From: Thalassospiraceae bacterium LMO-JJ14
GTDB lineage: Bacteria > Pseudomonadota > Alphaproteobacteria > Rhodospirillales > Casp-alpha2
DNA length: 64,000 nucleotides
Direction of reading: 5' to 3'
Assembly: GCA_021555105.2 (NCBI GenBank)
Contig: CP134604.1
Span: forward strand, 2,294,001-2,358,000
Shown: piece after piece, positions 53,823 to 63,972 of the stretch
Numbering within the stretch: the first letter of the stretch is position 1
How the letters are laid out: every line of letters starts with the position of its first letter
Notes under the pieces: model-generated
Told to the model about the DNA's origin: nothing
The model's database searches: none
The model's input: the letters and a program-made list of their open reading frames with translations, nothing else
Translations under genes and position numbers: made by a program

Positions 53823-55157
53823 ATGCCGATCAAAGTACTGATGCCGGCGCTGTCGCCGACGATGACGGAAGGCAAGCTGGCCAAATGGCTGATCAAGGAG
53901 GGTGACACCGTCGAAAGCGGCGACGTCATGGCCGAGATCGAAACCGACAAGGCAACCATGGAAGTCGAGGCCGTCGACGAAGGCAAGGTCGGCAAGATTC
54001 TCGTCGCCGAAGGTACCGATGGCGTTGCGGTGAATACCGTGATCGCGATGTTGCTTGAAGACGGCGAGGATGCGAGCGCGCTGGACGGTGTCGATACATC
54101 CACCGCTGCCGCACCTGCCGCCAAGGAAGCGCCTGAGAAATCGTCTGAGGAAGCGAAAGCCGAACCTACCGCCCCGGCGGCCCCGACCCCTGCAGCCGCT
54201 GCTGCGGCGCCTGCGGCAAAATCCGATGGGGGTCGTATCTTTGCGAGTCCGCTGGCCAAACGTATGGCAAACATGGAAGGTCTCGACCTGTCGCAACTTA
54301 GCGGTTCCGGGCCGCATGGCCGTATCGTCAAACGCGACATCGAAAAGGCGCTGTCCGAAGGCACCGGCAAAGCCGCGGCAGGTAGCGCTGCGCCAAGTGC
54401 ATCGGCAACATCGGGCACGGTCGCTGCCGTACCGCCGGCGGGTATCGATGCCGCCATGCTGGAACTGCTGCCTGAATTCGAAAGCGTGCCGAACAGCAGT
54501 ATGCGCAAAGTCATCGCCAAACGCCTGACGGCGTCGGCGCGCGATATTCCGCATTTCAACGTCACAGCCGATATCGACATCGACAGGCTGTTATCGTTGC
54601 GCAAGGAACTCAACGGACGCGACGGGGCGGACTACAAGATTTCCGTCAACGATTTCGTCATCAAGGCCGTGGCGTTGACGTTGAAACGCCAGCCCGACTG
54701 CAACGCGGCCTATACCGACGATGCCATCCTCAAGTTCAGCCGTGCCGATATCTCGATGGCGGTTGCCGTCGACGGCGGTCTGATCACGCCGATCATCAAG
54801 GACGCCGGATCGAAGGGCCTCGCCACCATCTCGGCCGAAGCCAAAGAACTCGCCGGCAAGGCTCGAGACGGAAAACTGCAGCCCCAGGAATATCAGGGCG
54901 GCACGTTCTCGATCTCCAACCTCGGCATGTTCGGGGTAACGTCGTTCAACTCGATCATCAATTCACCGCAGGGCGGCATTCTGTCTGTTGGCGCCGGCGA
55001 ACAGCGCGCGGTCGTCAAGGACGGTGCTATTTCCATCGCCACCATCATGACGGTGACACTGGCGGTCGATCACCGCTGCATCGACGGTGCGGCGGCGGCG
55101 GCCTTTGTGCAGGAACTCAAGGGTATCCTTGAAGATCCGCTGCAGTTGATGTTGTGA
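53823..55157 (+). CDS. pdhC: Dihydrolipoamide acetyltransferase (E2) of the pyruvate dehydrogenase complex
   Basis: A 444-residue protein with one lipoyl domain (Lys43), a Pro/Ala linker, a peripheral-subunit-binding domain (about 136-175: FASPLAKRMANMEGLDLSQLSGSGPHGRIVKRD), a second linker and the acyltransferase core ending with the catalytic DHRCIDGA motif. The lipoyl domain is nearly identical to that of PdhB, pointing to a shared origin. AGGGGAG precedes the ATG. Confidence 0.96.
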   Translation: MPIKVLMPALSPTMTEGKLAKWLIKEGDTVESGDVMAEIETDKATMEVEAVDEGKVGKILVAEGTDGVAVNTVIAMLLEDGEDASALDGVDTSTAAAPAAKEAPEKSSEEAKAEPTAPAAPTPAAAAAAPAAKSDGGRIFASPLAKRMANMEGLDLSQLSGSGPHGRIVKRDIEKALSEGTGKAAAGSAAPSASATSGTVAAVPPAGIDAAMLELLPEFESVPNSSMRKVIAKRLTASARDIPHFNVTADIDIDRLLSLRKELNGRDGADYKISVNDFVIKAVALTLKRQPDCNAAYTDDAILKFSRADISMAVAVDGGLITPIIKDAGSKGLATISAEAKELAGKARDGKLQPQEYQGGTFSISNLGMFGVTSFNSIINSPQGGILSVGAGEQRAVVKDGAISIATIMTVTLAVDHRCIDGAAAAAFVQELKGILEDPLQLML

Positions 55158-55166
55158 GTTGAGCCG

Positions 55167-55529
55167 GTGCAGAAAGTCAATTTCGCGGAGAAGTTCGACG
55201 CGTTTGACGATCATTGGCGTCCGAAGATCGTCGGCAGCTTTGATGACTACGACATCAAATTGGTGAAGGTCGAAGGCGACTTCGTCTGGCATAAGCACGA
55301 CGACATGGACGAGGTCTTTATCGTCATGGACGGTGAGTTGAACATCGATTTCCGCGACGGCCGCCAGACCTTGGGTTCCGGCGAAATGATCGTCGTGCCG
55401 CGCGGGGTCGAACACAAACCGCACGCCACGAACGAATGCAGGATGATGTTGCTGGAACGAAAAGGTGTCGTGAACACGGGCGACGCCGAAAAAAGCGAAC
55501 TGACGGCCCCCGGAGAGGTGAGAATATAA
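55167..55529 (+). CDS. Cupin-fold protein in the PDH operon
   Basis: A 120-residue single-domain cupin: FVWHKHDDMDEVFIVMDGELNIDF (motif 1, His/His/Glu) and IVVPRGVEHKPHAT (motif 2, His). It begins at GTG 55167, 10 bp after pdhC and without a strong ribosome-binding site, and is followed at once by lpdA. Its role is unknown; co-expression with PDH is implied. Confidence 0.8.
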   Translation: MQKVNFAEKFDAFDDHWRPKIVGSFDDYDIKLVKVEGDFVWHKHDDMDEVFIVMDGELNIDFRDGRQTLGSGEMIVVPRGVEHKPHATNECRMMLLERKGVVNTGDAEKSELTAPGEVRI

Positions 55530-55530
55530 A

Positions 55531-56937
55531 ATGGCTGATACAAAATTCGACGTACTCATCATCGGCGGCGGCCCGGGCGGCTATGTCACCGCGATCCGTG
55601 CCGCGCAACTCGGTTTCAAGACCTGCGTCGTGGAAAAGGCACACCTCGGCGGCATCTGCCTGAACTGGGGCTGCATTCCGACCAAGGCGCTGCTGCGCAC
55701 GGCGGAAATCTATCACTACATGCAGCATGCCAAGGACTACGGTCTCAGCGCCGAGAAAGTCGGCTTCGATATGAAAGCCGTCGTCGAACGCTCGCGCGGT
55801 GTGTCGTCGCGGCTGTCGGGCGGTGTGGCGCACCTGATGAAGAAGAACAAGATCACCGTTGTCGACGGCACCGCCAAACTCAACGGTCCCGGAAAGGTCG
55901 ACGTCACGGGCAAGGACGGCAAGGCGCTCGGCAGCTATACTGCCGAGCACATCATCGTCGCCACCGGGGCGCGCCCGCGTGCACTGCCGGGGATTGAACC
56001 TGACAAGAAACTGATCTGGACTTATTTCGAAGCCATGGTGCCGGACGTGACGCCGAAAAGCCTTCTGGTCATCGGCTCGGGTGCCATCGGTATCGAGTTC
56101 GCCAGCTTCTATCAGACCATGGGCGTCGACGTGACGGTGGTAGAGGTGATGAAGCAGATCATGCCGGTCGAGGACGAGGAGATTTCCAAGTTCGCCCGCA
56201 AGCAGCTTGAAAAGAACGGCCTCAAGATCATGACCGAAGCCAAGGTGACCGGCGTCAAGAAAGGCGCCGACAACGTCACCTGCACGATCGAGGACGCCAA
56301 GGGCAAAACCCAGGAGATCACCGTCGACCGGGTAATTTCAGCCGTCGGCGTGCAGGGCAATATCGAAGATATCGGCCTCGAGACGACGAAGATCAAAACG
56401 GATCGCGGCTGCATCGTCGCCGACGAATTCTCGCGCACGGCGGAGAAGGGGATTTACGCCATCGGCGATGTCGCCGGCCCGCCGATGCTGGCGCACAAGG
56501 CCGAGCACGAAGGCGTCATCTGCATCGAAAAGATCGCCGGCGTCGAGGGCGTGCACCCCATGGACAAGGGCAAGATACCGGGCTGCACGTATTGTCATCC
56601 GCAGGTCGCCTCGGTCGGGCTGACCGAAGCCAAGGCGAAAGAGCAGGGCTATGACGTCAACGTCGGCCGCTTCCAGTTCCTCGGCAACGGCAAGGCGATT
56701 GCCTTGGGCGAAGATCAGGGACTGGTCAAAACCATCTTCGACAAGAAGACCGGACAGCTTCTGGGCGCGCACATGGTCGGCGCCGAAGTGACGGAGCTGA
56801 TTCAGGGCTTCGTCGTTGCCATGAACCTCGAGACCACCGAAGAAGAGCTGATGCACACGGTGTTCCCGCACCCGACACTTTCGGAAATGATGCACGAAAG
56901 CGTGCTGGACGCATACGGCCGCGTCATCCATATGTGA
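55531..56937 (+). CDS. lpdA: Dihydrolipoamide dehydrogenase (E3)
   Basis: A 468-residue flavoprotein. GGGPGG (12-17) binds FAD, the redox disulfide is Cys43-Cys48 ([13 protein letters not shown]), [12 protein letters not shown] is the NAD site and [14 protein letters not shown] carries the catalytic His-Glu pair. It reoxidises E2 lipoyl groups. It is part of the PDH operon, 2 bp after the cupin gene. Confidence 0.96.
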   Translation: MADTKFDVLIIGGGPGGYVTAIRAAQLGFKTCVVEKAHLGGICLNWGCIPTKALLRTAEIYHYMQHAKDYGLSAEKVGFDMKAVVERSRGVSSRLSGGVAHLMKKNKITVVDGTAKLNGPGKVDVTGKDGKALGSYTAEHIIVATGARPRALPGIEPDKKLIWTYFEAMVPDVTPKSLLVIGSGAIGIEFASFYQTMGVDVTVVEVMKQIMPVEDEEISKFARKQLEKNGLKIMTEAKVTGVKKGADNVTCTIEDAKGKTQEITVDRVISAVGVQGNIEDIGLETTKIKTDRGCIVADEFSRTAEKGIYAIGDVAGPPMLAHKAEHEGVICIEKIAGVEGVHPMDKGKIPGCTYCHPQVASVGLTEAKAKEQGYDVNVGRFQFLGNGKAIALGEDQGLVKTIFDKKTGQLLGAHMVGAEVTELIQGFVVAMNLETTEEELMHTVFPHPTLSEMMHESVLDAYGRVIHM

Positions 56938-56958
56938 TCATCGCCCTAGAGAGGCATA

Positions 56959-57912
56959 ATGAGCAAAGTCGAAAACCTCAGCCGCGTCCGCCATCCGGAG
57001 AAAATGAAAAATCCGGAGAACGAGCCGCTACGCAAGCCGGCGTGGATCCGCGTCAAGGCGCCGACGTCCGAAGGCTATAACGAAACCCGCAAGCTGATGC
57101 GTGCGCGCAATCTGCATACGGTGTGCGAGGAAGCTGCGTGTCCGAACATCGGCGAGTGCTGGTCTGCGGGGCATGCAACGGTGATGATCCTGGGTGATAT
57201 CTGCACGCGGGCTTGCGCGTTCTGCAACGTCGCCACCGGCAAGCCCGGCGCAGTCGATCCGATGGAGCCGGAAAACCTTGCGATCTCGGTTTCCGAGCTC
57301 GGCATGAAGCATCTGGTGATCACCTCGGTGGACCGCGACGACTTGGCAGATGGCGGCGCCGAACAGTTCGTGAAGTGTATCGAACGCATCCGCGAAACGA
57401 CGCCGGAAACGACCATTGAAATCCTCACCCCCGATTTCCGTGACAAGCCGGGCGCACTGGAGAAAGTCGTCGCGGCACACCCCGATGTCTTCAACCACAA
57501 TCTGGAAACCGTGCCGCGCCTGTATCCGACGATCCGTCCCGGCGCACGGTATTTTCATTCACTGAAGCTTCTCGATACGGTGAAACGCGAAGACCCGTCG
57601 ATCTTCACAAAGTCGGGGATCATGGTCGGGCTTGGCGAAACGCGCCCGGAAGTCATGCAGGTGATGGACGATCTGCGCTCGGCGGATGTCGACTTCCTGA
57701 CCATCGGTCAGTATCTGGCGCCGACCAAACGACATGCTCCGGTTGACCGCTTCGTCACGCCGGACGAGTTCGCGGACTACAAGAAGATCGCTGAATCCAA
57801 GGGGTTCCTGATGGTCTCATCAACCCCGCTGACGCGCTCCAGCTATCATGCCGACAGCGATTTTGCGGAACTGCGTAAAAATCGCGAGGCCAAGCTTGCC
57901 GCCGGCAAGTAA
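56959..57912 (+). CDS. lipA: Lipoyl synthase
   Basis: A 317-residue radical-SAM enzyme inserting sulfur into octanoyl groups to make the lipoyl cofactor used by PdhB/PdhC. The auxiliary cluster cysteines are Cys56, Cys61 and Cys67 ([13 protein letters not shown]), the radical-SAM cluster is Cys82, Cys86 and Cys89 (CTRACAFC), and the C-terminal RSSYHA supplies the Ser ligand. GAGAGG precedes the ATG. Placement beside lpdA is functionally coherent. Confidence 0.96.
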   Translation: MSKVENLSRVRHPEKMKNPENEPLRKPAWIRVKAPTSEGYNETRKLMRARNLHTVCEEAACPNIGECWSAGHATVMILGDICTRACAFCNVATGKPGAVDPMEPENLAISVSELGMKHLVITSVDRDDLADGGAEQFVKCIERIRETTPETTIEILTPDFRDKPGALEKVVAAHPDVFNHNLETVPRLYPTIRPGARYFHSLKLLDTVKREDPSIFTKSGIMVGLGETRPEVMQVMDDLRSADVDFLTIGQYLAPTKRHAPVDRFVTPDEFADYKKIAESKGFLMVSSTPLTRSSYHADSDFAELRKNREAKLAAGK

Positions 57913-57934
57913 CCCGCGCCGCGTCTTCTGAAAG

Positions 57935-58366
57935 ATGCCGACACACGCCGAAAAACGGGTCCTGCCCTACAGCCGCGAACAGCTGTTCGACCTTGTCATC
58001 GATGTTGAAAAATACCCGGAATTCCTGCCGTGGTGTCTCGGCTGCCGGGTGCGCAAACGTGAAGAGCACCTCGTCGTTGCCGACATGATCATCGGCTTCA
58101 AGGTCTTCCGCGAGAGTTTTACGTCAAGGGTCAGTCACCAGCGCCCTAACCGGATCGACGTCACCTACACCGACGGTCCGTTCAAGTACCTGAACAATCA
58201 CTGGATATTCAACGATATGGGGGACGGCACGACAGAGATCGACTTCTTTGTCGATTTCGAGTTTCGTTCGCGCATTCTGCAGGCGGCGATCGGCGCCGTA
58301 TTCTCGGAAGCCGTCCGGCGTATGATCGCCGCTTTCGAGACCCGGGCCGGTGAGCTGCATGGGTGA
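57935..58366 (+). CDS. Coq10/RatA-type START-domain protein
   Basis: A 143-residue polyketide-cyclase/START protein: KRVLPYSREQLFDLVIDVEKYPEFLPWCLG and FKYLNNHWIFNDMGDGTTEIDFFVDFEFRSR are standard. Homologues include mitochondrial COQ10 (ubiquinone binding) and E. coli RatA. In this lineage the lipA neighbour favours a Coq10-like role in ubiquinone function (inference). Confidence 0.9.
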   Translation: MPTHAEKRVLPYSREQLFDLVIDVEKYPEFLPWCLGCRVRKREEHLVVADMIIGFKVFRESFTSRVSHQRPNRIDVTYTDGPFKYLNNHWIFNDMGDGTTEIDFFVDFEFRSRILQAAIGAVFSEAVRRMIAAFETRAGELHG

Positions 58367-58378
58367 CGGTATTACGTC

Positions 58379-58496
58379 GCCCTGAACTCGATTCAGGGCA
58401 CATGCTTCGAGACGCTCGCGATACTTGCTCCTCAGCATGAGGAGGCTGCTCTCTCCAAAGCCTCATCCTGAGGAGCCCCAAAGGGGCGTCTCGAAG
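58379..58496. repeat. Palindromic intergenic repeat element with multiple hairpins
   Basis: A first hairpin, GCCCTGAA / TTCAGGGC (58379-58399), is followed by an element bounded by perfect inverted repeats CTTCGAGACG (58405-58414) and CGTCTCGAAG (58487-58496). Inside lie CTCCTCA-gca-TGAGGAG (58428-58444), CCTCA-tcc-TGAGG and GCCCC-aaa-GGGGC. This is the style of the dispersed intergenic palindromes seen in many Alphaproteobacteria. Only one copy is in this window. It lies between two convergent genes and may also end transcription. Confidence 0.75.
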
Positions 58497-58516
58497 GATA
58501 GGCAGAAAAATGTTCT

Positions 58517-59002
58517 TCAGGTTTCCGCCAACGCCTTCATCATCTCAAGCGCCTTGAGCGCAGAGGCAAGACGCACCGCATGGCGGTCGCCGTCGAACAG
58601 ACAGCGCTCATGGATCGTTTTATCCGCGCTCGCCGCCGCGATATGCACCAGACCGACCGGCTTTTCAGCCGAACCGCCACCAGGGCCGGCGACACCGGTG
58701 ATGCCACATGCAATGTCGACCCTTGCCGCCCGGCGCGCGCCTTCGGCCATGGCGCGGGCGACCTCCTCGGAAACCGCGCCGACACTTTCAAACAACGACA
58801 ACGGCACGCCGATCATTTCATGCTTGGCCTTGTTGGTGTAGGTGACGAAGCCACGTTCCATGACATCGGATGAGCCGGCGATCGCCGTCAGCGCCGCCGC
58901 CGCCATCCCGCCGGTACATGATTCCGCCGTGCAGAGTGTCCAGCCGCGATTCCGGCAGGCGCTCAGCACATCTTCAGCAGCGTGGATCAATTCGTCTTCC
59001 AT
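58517..59002 (-). CDS. cinA: CinA-family nicotinamide-nucleotide amidase (PncC)
   Basis: A 161-residue stand-alone CinA C-terminal domain: TAESCTGGMAAAALTAIAGSSDVMERGFVTYTN and ACGITGVAGPGGGSAEKPVGLVHIA are diagnostic. It deamidates NMN to NaMN in pyridine-nucleotide recycling. The N-terminal MoaB-like domain of full CinA is absent, as usual for PncC. It lies 9 bp after pgpA on the same strand. Confidence 0.92.
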   Translation of the reverse strand: MEDELIHAAEDVLSACRNRGWTLCTAESCTGGMAAAALTAIAGSSDVMERGFVTYTNKAKHEMIGVPLSLFESVGAVSEEVARAMAEGARRAARVDIACGITGVAGPGGGSAEKPVGLVHIAAASADKTIHERCLFDGDRHAVRLASALKALEMMKALAET

Positions 59003-59011
59003 CTCTATACC

Positions 59012-59509
59012 TTACCCTATACCCAATAAACGCGGCGCGCCCTGCATCAAGCCGTATAGACAGGCAGCCGCGGCAATACCGGCCAGGATATCGTCGGCCA
59101 TGACGCCAATACCACCCTGAACATTTTTGTCGGCCCATGAAATCGGCCACGGTTTCCAGATATCGAATGTCCGAAACAGCACAAATGCGATCAGTGTTCC
59201 TTGCCAGGTCAGGAACGCCGCCATCGGCAACATGGCCAGCCACTGCCCGGCAACCTCATCGATAACCACCGGACCGGGATCATGTTCGCCGGCCTGCGCC
59301 ATATAGGCATCCGCCGCCCATACACCGATCAACGAAATACCGATGGCGGCGAGCGCCAACGCAAGCGGCCCCCCTTCATGTGCCAGGGCCCAGCCGACAG
59401 GCAACGCAAACAACGAACCGAAAGTCCCAGGCGCAAACGGTGCGTAGCCCGCACCGAACCATGTGGCCAAGAGAATCCGGATATCCGAAAGCGGTGGGCG
59501 CTCAGTCAT
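59012..59509 (-). CDS. pgpA: Phosphatidylglycerophosphatase A
   Basis: A 165-residue membrane protein with four helices and the PgpA signature GAGYAPFAPGTFGSL and DPGPVVIDEVAGQWLA. It dephosphorylates phosphatidylglycerophosphate in cardiolipin/PG synthesis. It heads a two-gene operon with cinA. Confidence 0.92.
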   Translation of the reverse strand: MTERPPLSDIRILLATWFGAGYAPFAPGTFGSLFALPVGWALAHEGGPLALALAAIGISLIGVWAADAYMAQAGEHDPGPVVIDEVAGQWLAMLPMAAFLTWQGTLIAFVLFRTFDIWKPWPISWADKNVQGGIGVMADDILAGIAAAACLYGLMQGAPRLLGIG

Positions 59510-59829
59510 TTTATGTCCTCAAGTCGCATGTCCGGGCCAAGGATGAACCATGCGCGGCCTCCATGTCGACTGCATACATTGTAAAGTCCAGGTTTTCCGG
59601 GCTTTTTCGACTCAATACACAGGATTAATACGGTATTAATCTCTTGCAACAAAATGGCCAAGTAGATACGGTTTGTCGTCGACGTTCGGAAGCGATTCTG
59701 GGGTGATTTCGCTTTATATCGTTTACCAATGAAAACCGGGAAACAACGAGAATATCCGGTTAAATAATAAACTGTTCATTCGGTGAAATCCGAAGAATAC
59801 ATTAGGGTGCGCTAAGGGGGTGTTTCAGC
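59510..59829. promoter_or_regulatory. Divergent promoter region of pgpA and the M23 peptidase
   Basis: About 320 bp, AT-rich in 59620-59800. No clear consensus promoter, palindrome or RNA was identified. AAGGGGG (59814-59820) is near the M23 start. Confidence 0.4.
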
Positions 59830-61155
59830 ATGCGGGATTGGGGTGACAAAGAAACGTTTAGGGACCGTTTGCAGCGGTTCCTCGACCGCGTTTTCCCCGA
59901 ACGGCAAATCCATCTTCGCACCCGTGGCCGCATCAGCTTTTTCCGTGTCCCTCAATGGGCGCAACTCACAACGACCAGTCTGGTTATCGTATTCACGGGC
60001 TGGGTCGGTTATTCCACCTTCAGCTACATCCAGCATGACGAAATCATCGGCGCCAAGAATTCGATGATCACGGATGCCCGTCAGGCATATGACGATCTGC
60101 TTTCGGATGTGACCGCGTATCAGCGCCGCTTTGTCGAGCTGACGCGTGAGCTTGAAGACAACCACAATCTGATGCTCAGTCTGGTCGAACGCAATGCGAC
60201 ACTGCAGCGCAGCCTGTCGACGGTCGAGAAACGTTTGGAAAACACCGAGAGCGAACGTGAAAACGTCGCCGGTGCACGGGAAGTTCTGCGCGACAAGCTG
60301 GGCCGCCTTGAAAACGATATGCGTTCGCTGTCGACAAAGAACTTTTCTCTTCGCGATAATCTGATGACGGTGGAAACCGATTTGCAGACCGTCGTCCGCG
60401 AACGTGATGAAGCGCACCATCATAATACGGAACTGCAATCCCAGGTCGCGATACTCGAAGATCGCCTGAACGGCCTGCAAACCGCGCAGGATACCGCCGT
60501 CGAAAAAATGACCGAACGGACGATGGCTTACATCGGCTCGCTTGAAAAAGTGGTCGAGATCGCAGGCATTGAGGTCGATAGCCTGTTGGCTTCGTCAGAC
60601 GAGATCGTCGGCAAGGTCGCACAGGGCGGCCCTTTCATTCCGATCAAACCGGAAGAAGCGGGCGGTCACCTTATGAAGAAGCTGACCCGCCTCGACGATC
60701 ATCTCGGACAGTGGGAGACCCTTCAGGCCGTGATGGCCCGGCTGCCTTTGGCGGCGCCGTTGAACACTTATTACGTAACCAGTTCGTTCGGCAAGCGGCG
60801 TGACCCGATGAACAAGCGCTGGTCGGCACATTATGGCGTCGATTTCGGCGGGCCGATGCGCTCGCCGGTCTATGCGCCTGCATCCGGGGTCGTCAAACAG
60901 GCCGGGACCAAAGGCCGGTACGGTCGCTTTATCGAAATCGATCATGGCTCCGGCATTCTGACTCGCTACGGTCACCTGAATAAGATCATGGTCAAACGCG
61001 GCGATAAAATCGACTTCCGCCAGAAGATCGCTGAACTGGGCAGTTCCGGCAGGAGTACAGGTCCGCACCTGCATTACGAAATCGTCTTTAACGGCAAACC
61101 CAAGGACCCGATGCGGTTCATCAAGGCAGGACGGCATGTTTTCCAAAAGCAATAA
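59830..61155 (+). CDS. M23 zinc endopeptidase with N-terminal anchor and coiled coil
   Basis: A 441-residue protein: cytoplasmic N-terminus, one membrane helix (about 48-68), a long periplasmic coiled coil (about 85-220) and a C-terminal M23/LytM domain. Zinc ligands are visible in HYGVDFGG (His, Asp) and PHLHYE (His); GRYGRFIEIDHG and YGHL are conserved. It cleaves peptidoglycan cross-links. The next gene, a bactofilin, starts inside its last codons. This pairing (as in the LmdC-BacA type) suggests localised cell-wall remodelling. Confidence 0.92.
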   Translation: MRDWGDKETFRDRLQRFLDRVFPERQIHLRTRGRISFFRVPQWAQLTTTSLVIVFTGWVGYSTFSYIQHDEIIGAKNSMITDARQAYDDLLSDVTAYQRRFVELTRELEDNHNLMLSLVERNATLQRSLSTVEKRLENTESERENVAGAREVLRDKLGRLENDMRSLSTKNFSLRDNLMTVETDLQTVVRERDEAHHHNTELQSQVAILEDRLNGLQTAQDTAVEKMTERTMAYIGSLEKVVEIAGIEVDSLLASSDEIVGKVAQGGPFIPIKPEEAGGHLMKKLTRLDDHLGQWETLQAVMARLPLAAPLNTYYVTSSFGKRRDPMNKRWSAHYGVDFGGPMRSPVYAPASGVVKQAGTKGRYGRFIEIDHGSGILTRYGHLNKIMVKRGDKIDFRQKIAELGSSGRSTGPHLHYEIVFNGKPKDPMRFIKAGRHVFQKQ

Positions 61156-61600
61156 GAAACAGGCACCCAATAACAAGCCAACCCCCGTACCGGCGCCTCC
61201 ATCGATCGTCAGCCGGGATCTCAGCATTGTCGGCGACCTGCTCAGCGATGGTGAAATCCAGATCGACGGTAAGGTCAACGGCGACATTCGCACACGCATC
61301 CTGATCGTCGGCGAAAGCGCCAAGGTAAAAGGCGAGATCGTTGCCGAAACCTGCCACGTTCTTGGACGTGTCGACGGGCAGATCAAGGCCAAGGTCGTCA
61401 AACTGGCCGATACCGCCCATGTCGTCGGCGATATCCTGCATGAAGACCTGTCGATCGAAACCGGCGCCTTTCTGGAAGGTCACTGCAAGCGGATGGTCAT
61501 CCCCGAGGATGTCCACAAGTCCGATAAGGAAGCAGCGGCCGATGCGGCCAAGCAAAAAGCTCACGCCCCACAGAAACCGGCGGCCGCAAACGCAAAATAG
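61136..61600 (+). CDS. Bactofilin
   Basis: A 154-residue polymer-forming cytoskeletal protein. The beta-helical core (about 24-120) shows the repeated I-x-G-x-[IV]-x-G-[DE]-[IV] pattern (IVGDLLSDGEIQIDGKVNGDI, AKVKGEIVAETCHVLGRVDGQIKAK, DTAHVVGDILHEDLSIETGAFLEGHC). Disordered basic N-terminus and Ala/Lys-rich C-terminus are typical. The start lies 20 bp inside the end of the M23 gene. Confidence 0.93.
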   Translation: MFSKSNKKQAPNNKPTPVPAPPSIVSRDLSIVGDLLSDGEIQIDGKVNGDIRTRILIVGESAKVKGEIVAETCHVLGRVDGQIKAKVVKLADTAHVVGDILHEDLSIETGAFLEGHCKRMVIPEDVHKSDKEAAADAAKQKAHAPQKPAAANAK

Positions 61601-61713
61601 CCCCGGCTTTCTCTGATTTCCAAGCTTTCCCGGCCAACGGCGCATTGACGAAATCGCGCCGATAACTACTATATCTCGTCACCATCGGATATTTGGGCCA
61701 CTAGGGGTGCGCC

Positions 61714-63972
61714 ATGAGTAAACACGTCGATCCAGAGGAAATCCGCGAAACACGACTCGCGGATGCACTGTCCGAACGCTATTTGTCGTATGCACTGTCG
61801 ACGATCATGTCGCGCTCGCTGCCGGATGTTCGTGATGGCCTGAAGCCGGTGCACCGGCGCCTCCTGTTTGCGATGCGGCAACTCAAACTCGACCCGGCTT
61901 CGGGGTACAAGAAATGCGCCCGTGTGGTCGGCGACGTCATGGGTAAATATCACCCGCACGGCGATCAATCGATCTACGACGCCATGGTGCGCCTTGCCCA
62001 GGAATTCGCGCAGCGCTACCCGCTTGTCGACGGACAGGGCAATTTCGGCAACATCGACGGCGATAACGCCGCCGCCATGCGCTACACCGAGGCACGCCTG
62101 ACCGAAGTCGCAACACTTCTGCTCAAGGGCATCGACGAAGACGCCATCGATTTCCGCGACACCTATGACGGTGAGGAACATGAGCCGATTGTCCTGCCGG
62201 CGGCTTTTCCCAATCTTCTGGCAAACGGTGCCGCCGGGATCGCGGTTGGCATGGCGACGAATATTCCGCCGCATAATGTCGCCGAGCTGTGTGACGCCAT
62301 GCTGCACATCATCAAAACCGCGAAGCATACGACCGAAGCGGTGATGAATTCCCGCGTCACCTTTGAAAAACTTGTCGAATTCATCCCTGGTCCCGATTTT
62401 CCGACCGGCGGCGAGCTTGTCGAATCCCGAGATAATATCATCGAGGCCTACCGCACCGGACGTGGCAGTTTCCGGCTTCGCGCCAAGTGGGAAGTCGAAA
62501 AACTGGGGCAGGGGCTTTATCAGATCGTCATCACCGATATTCCGTACCAGGTGCAGAAGTCCCGCCTGATTGAAAAGACGGCGGAACTGCTGTTGGCACG
62601 CAAGCTGCCGATGCTGGCCGATATTCGCGATGAATCGGCGGAAGACGTGCGCATTGTACTGGAACCGAAGTCGCGCAATGTCGAACCGGATATGCTGATG
62701 GAACATCTGTTCCGCGAAACCGACATGGAAACGCGGATCAGCCTGAACCTCAATGTTCTGAACCGCGAAAACATTCCCGGCGTCATGAACCTGCGCGAAG
62801 CGCTGGTCGCCTTCCTTGAGCACCGCGAGGATGTCCTCGTCCGCACTACCAAGCACCGTCTGGAAAAGATCGAACATCGGCTCGAAATTCTCGGCGGCTT
62901 GCTGATTGCGTATCTTAATCTGGACGAAGTCATCCGCATCATCCGCGAGGAAGATGACGCCAAGAAAGTCCTCATGAAAACCTTCGAGCTGACCGATGTG
63001 CAGGTCGAAGCGATCCTCAATATGCGGCTGCGCCAGTTGCGGAAACTGGAAGAAATGGAAATCCGCAAGGAAGACAAGAATCTCAAGGCCGAGCGCAAGG
63101 ACCTGAAGGATCTGCTGAAAGACGAAACCAAGCGCTGGAAAACGGTTGAGGGCGAGCTCAAGGACCTGAAGCAATCGTTCGGGCCGAAAACCGATCTCGG
63201 CCGCCGCCGGACCAAAGTCGGCACCCCGCCGACCACCGTGATCGTTCCCATCGAAGCCATGATCGAGAAAGAGCCGGTAACCGTCGTGTATTCCGAAAAA
63301 GGCTGGATACGCGCCGCCAAGGGGCATCTGGACGATGTTTCAGGCCTGAAGTTCAAGGAAGGCGACAAGCTCAAGTTCTGGCTGCATGCCGAAACCACCG
63401 ACAAGGTGATCATTTTTGCCACCAACGGCCGCTTTTACACCATCGGTGTCGATAAGCTGCCCGGTGGCCGCGGTCATGGTGAGCCGATCCGCCTGATGGT
63501 CGATATTCCGAATGGCCACGACGTGGTCAAAATCATGAAATTCGAGGGGGGACGGAAATTCCTGGTGGCGTCCGATGTCGGACGCGGCTTCATCGTTCCC
63601 GAAGACGAGGTCGCGGCGCAGACCAAAAACGGCAAACAGATACTGAATGTCGGATCCAGTGACGAAGCGACGGCCCTGTCCGTTGTGCCCGATGGCGCGG
63701 ATCATGTCGCCGTTATCGGCACCAACCGCAAGCTGGTCATCTTCCCGATCGACGAATTGCCGGAAATGGGCCGGGGCAAGGGGGTCATCCTGCAACGCTA
63801 CAAGGACGGCGTCCTGTCCGACGTGCAGGCGTTCAAGCTGAAGGAAGGCGTGTCTTGGCAAACCGGCTCGGGATTGCGCTCGGAAACCGACCTCAAGGCA
63901 TGGATCGGCAAACGGGCAGGCGCCGGGCTGGTTAAACCGAAAGGTTTTCCGACCAATAACCGCTTTTCGTAA
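61714..63972 (+). CDS. parC: DNA topoisomerase IV subunit A
   Basis: A 752-residue type IIA topoisomerase subunit. The catalytic tyrosine is Tyr124 ([10 protein letters not shown]), the quinolone-determining region is [12 protein letters not shown] (82-91), and the C-terminal beta-pinwheel follows residue about 490 with degenerate GyrA-like blades. The shorter pinwheel and the N-terminus favour ParC over GyrA. It works with ParE (not in the window) in decatenation. Positions matching E. coli ParC Ser80 and Glu84 are Gln85 and Asp89. Confidence 0.93.
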   Translation: MSKHVDPEEIRETRLADALSERYLSYALSTIMSRSLPDVRDGLKPVHRRLLFAMRQLKLDPASGYKKCARVVGDVMGKYHPHGDQSIYDAMVRLAQEFAQRYPLVDGQGNFGNIDGDNAAAMRYTEARLTEVATLLLKGIDEDAIDFRDTYDGEEHEPIVLPAAFPNLLANGAAGIAVGMATNIPPHNVAELCDAMLHIIKTAKHTTEAVMNSRVTFEKLVEFIPGPDFPTGGELVESRDNIIEAYRTGRGSFRLRAKWEVEKLGQGLYQIVITDIPYQVQKSRLIEKTAELLLARKLPMLADIRDESAEDVRIVLEPKSRNVEPDMLMEHLFRETDMETRISLNLNVLNRENIPGVMNLREALVAFLEHREDVLVRTTKHRLEKIEHRLEILGGLLIAYLNLDEVIRIIREEDDAKKVLMKTFELTDVQVEAILNMRLRQLRKLEEMEIRKEDKNLKAERKDLKDLLKDETKRWKTVEGELKDLKQSFGPKTDLGRRRTKVGTPPTTVIVPIEAMIEKEPVTVVYSEKGWIRAAKGHLDDVSGLKFKEGDKLKFWLHAETTDKVIIFATNGRFYTIGVDKLPGGRGHGEPIRLMVDIPNGHDVVKIMKFEGGRKFLVASDVGRGFIVPEDEVAAQTKNGKQILNVGSSDEATALSVVPDGADHVAVIGTNRKLVIFPIDELPEMGRGKGVILQRYKDGVLSDVQAFKLKEGVSWQTGSGLRSETDLKAWIGKRAGAGLVKPKGFPTNNRFS

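Noticed and set aside
61669-63327. Minus-strand open frame of about 550 codons opposite parC
   Set aside because: Antisense mirror of parC without start signals or domains.
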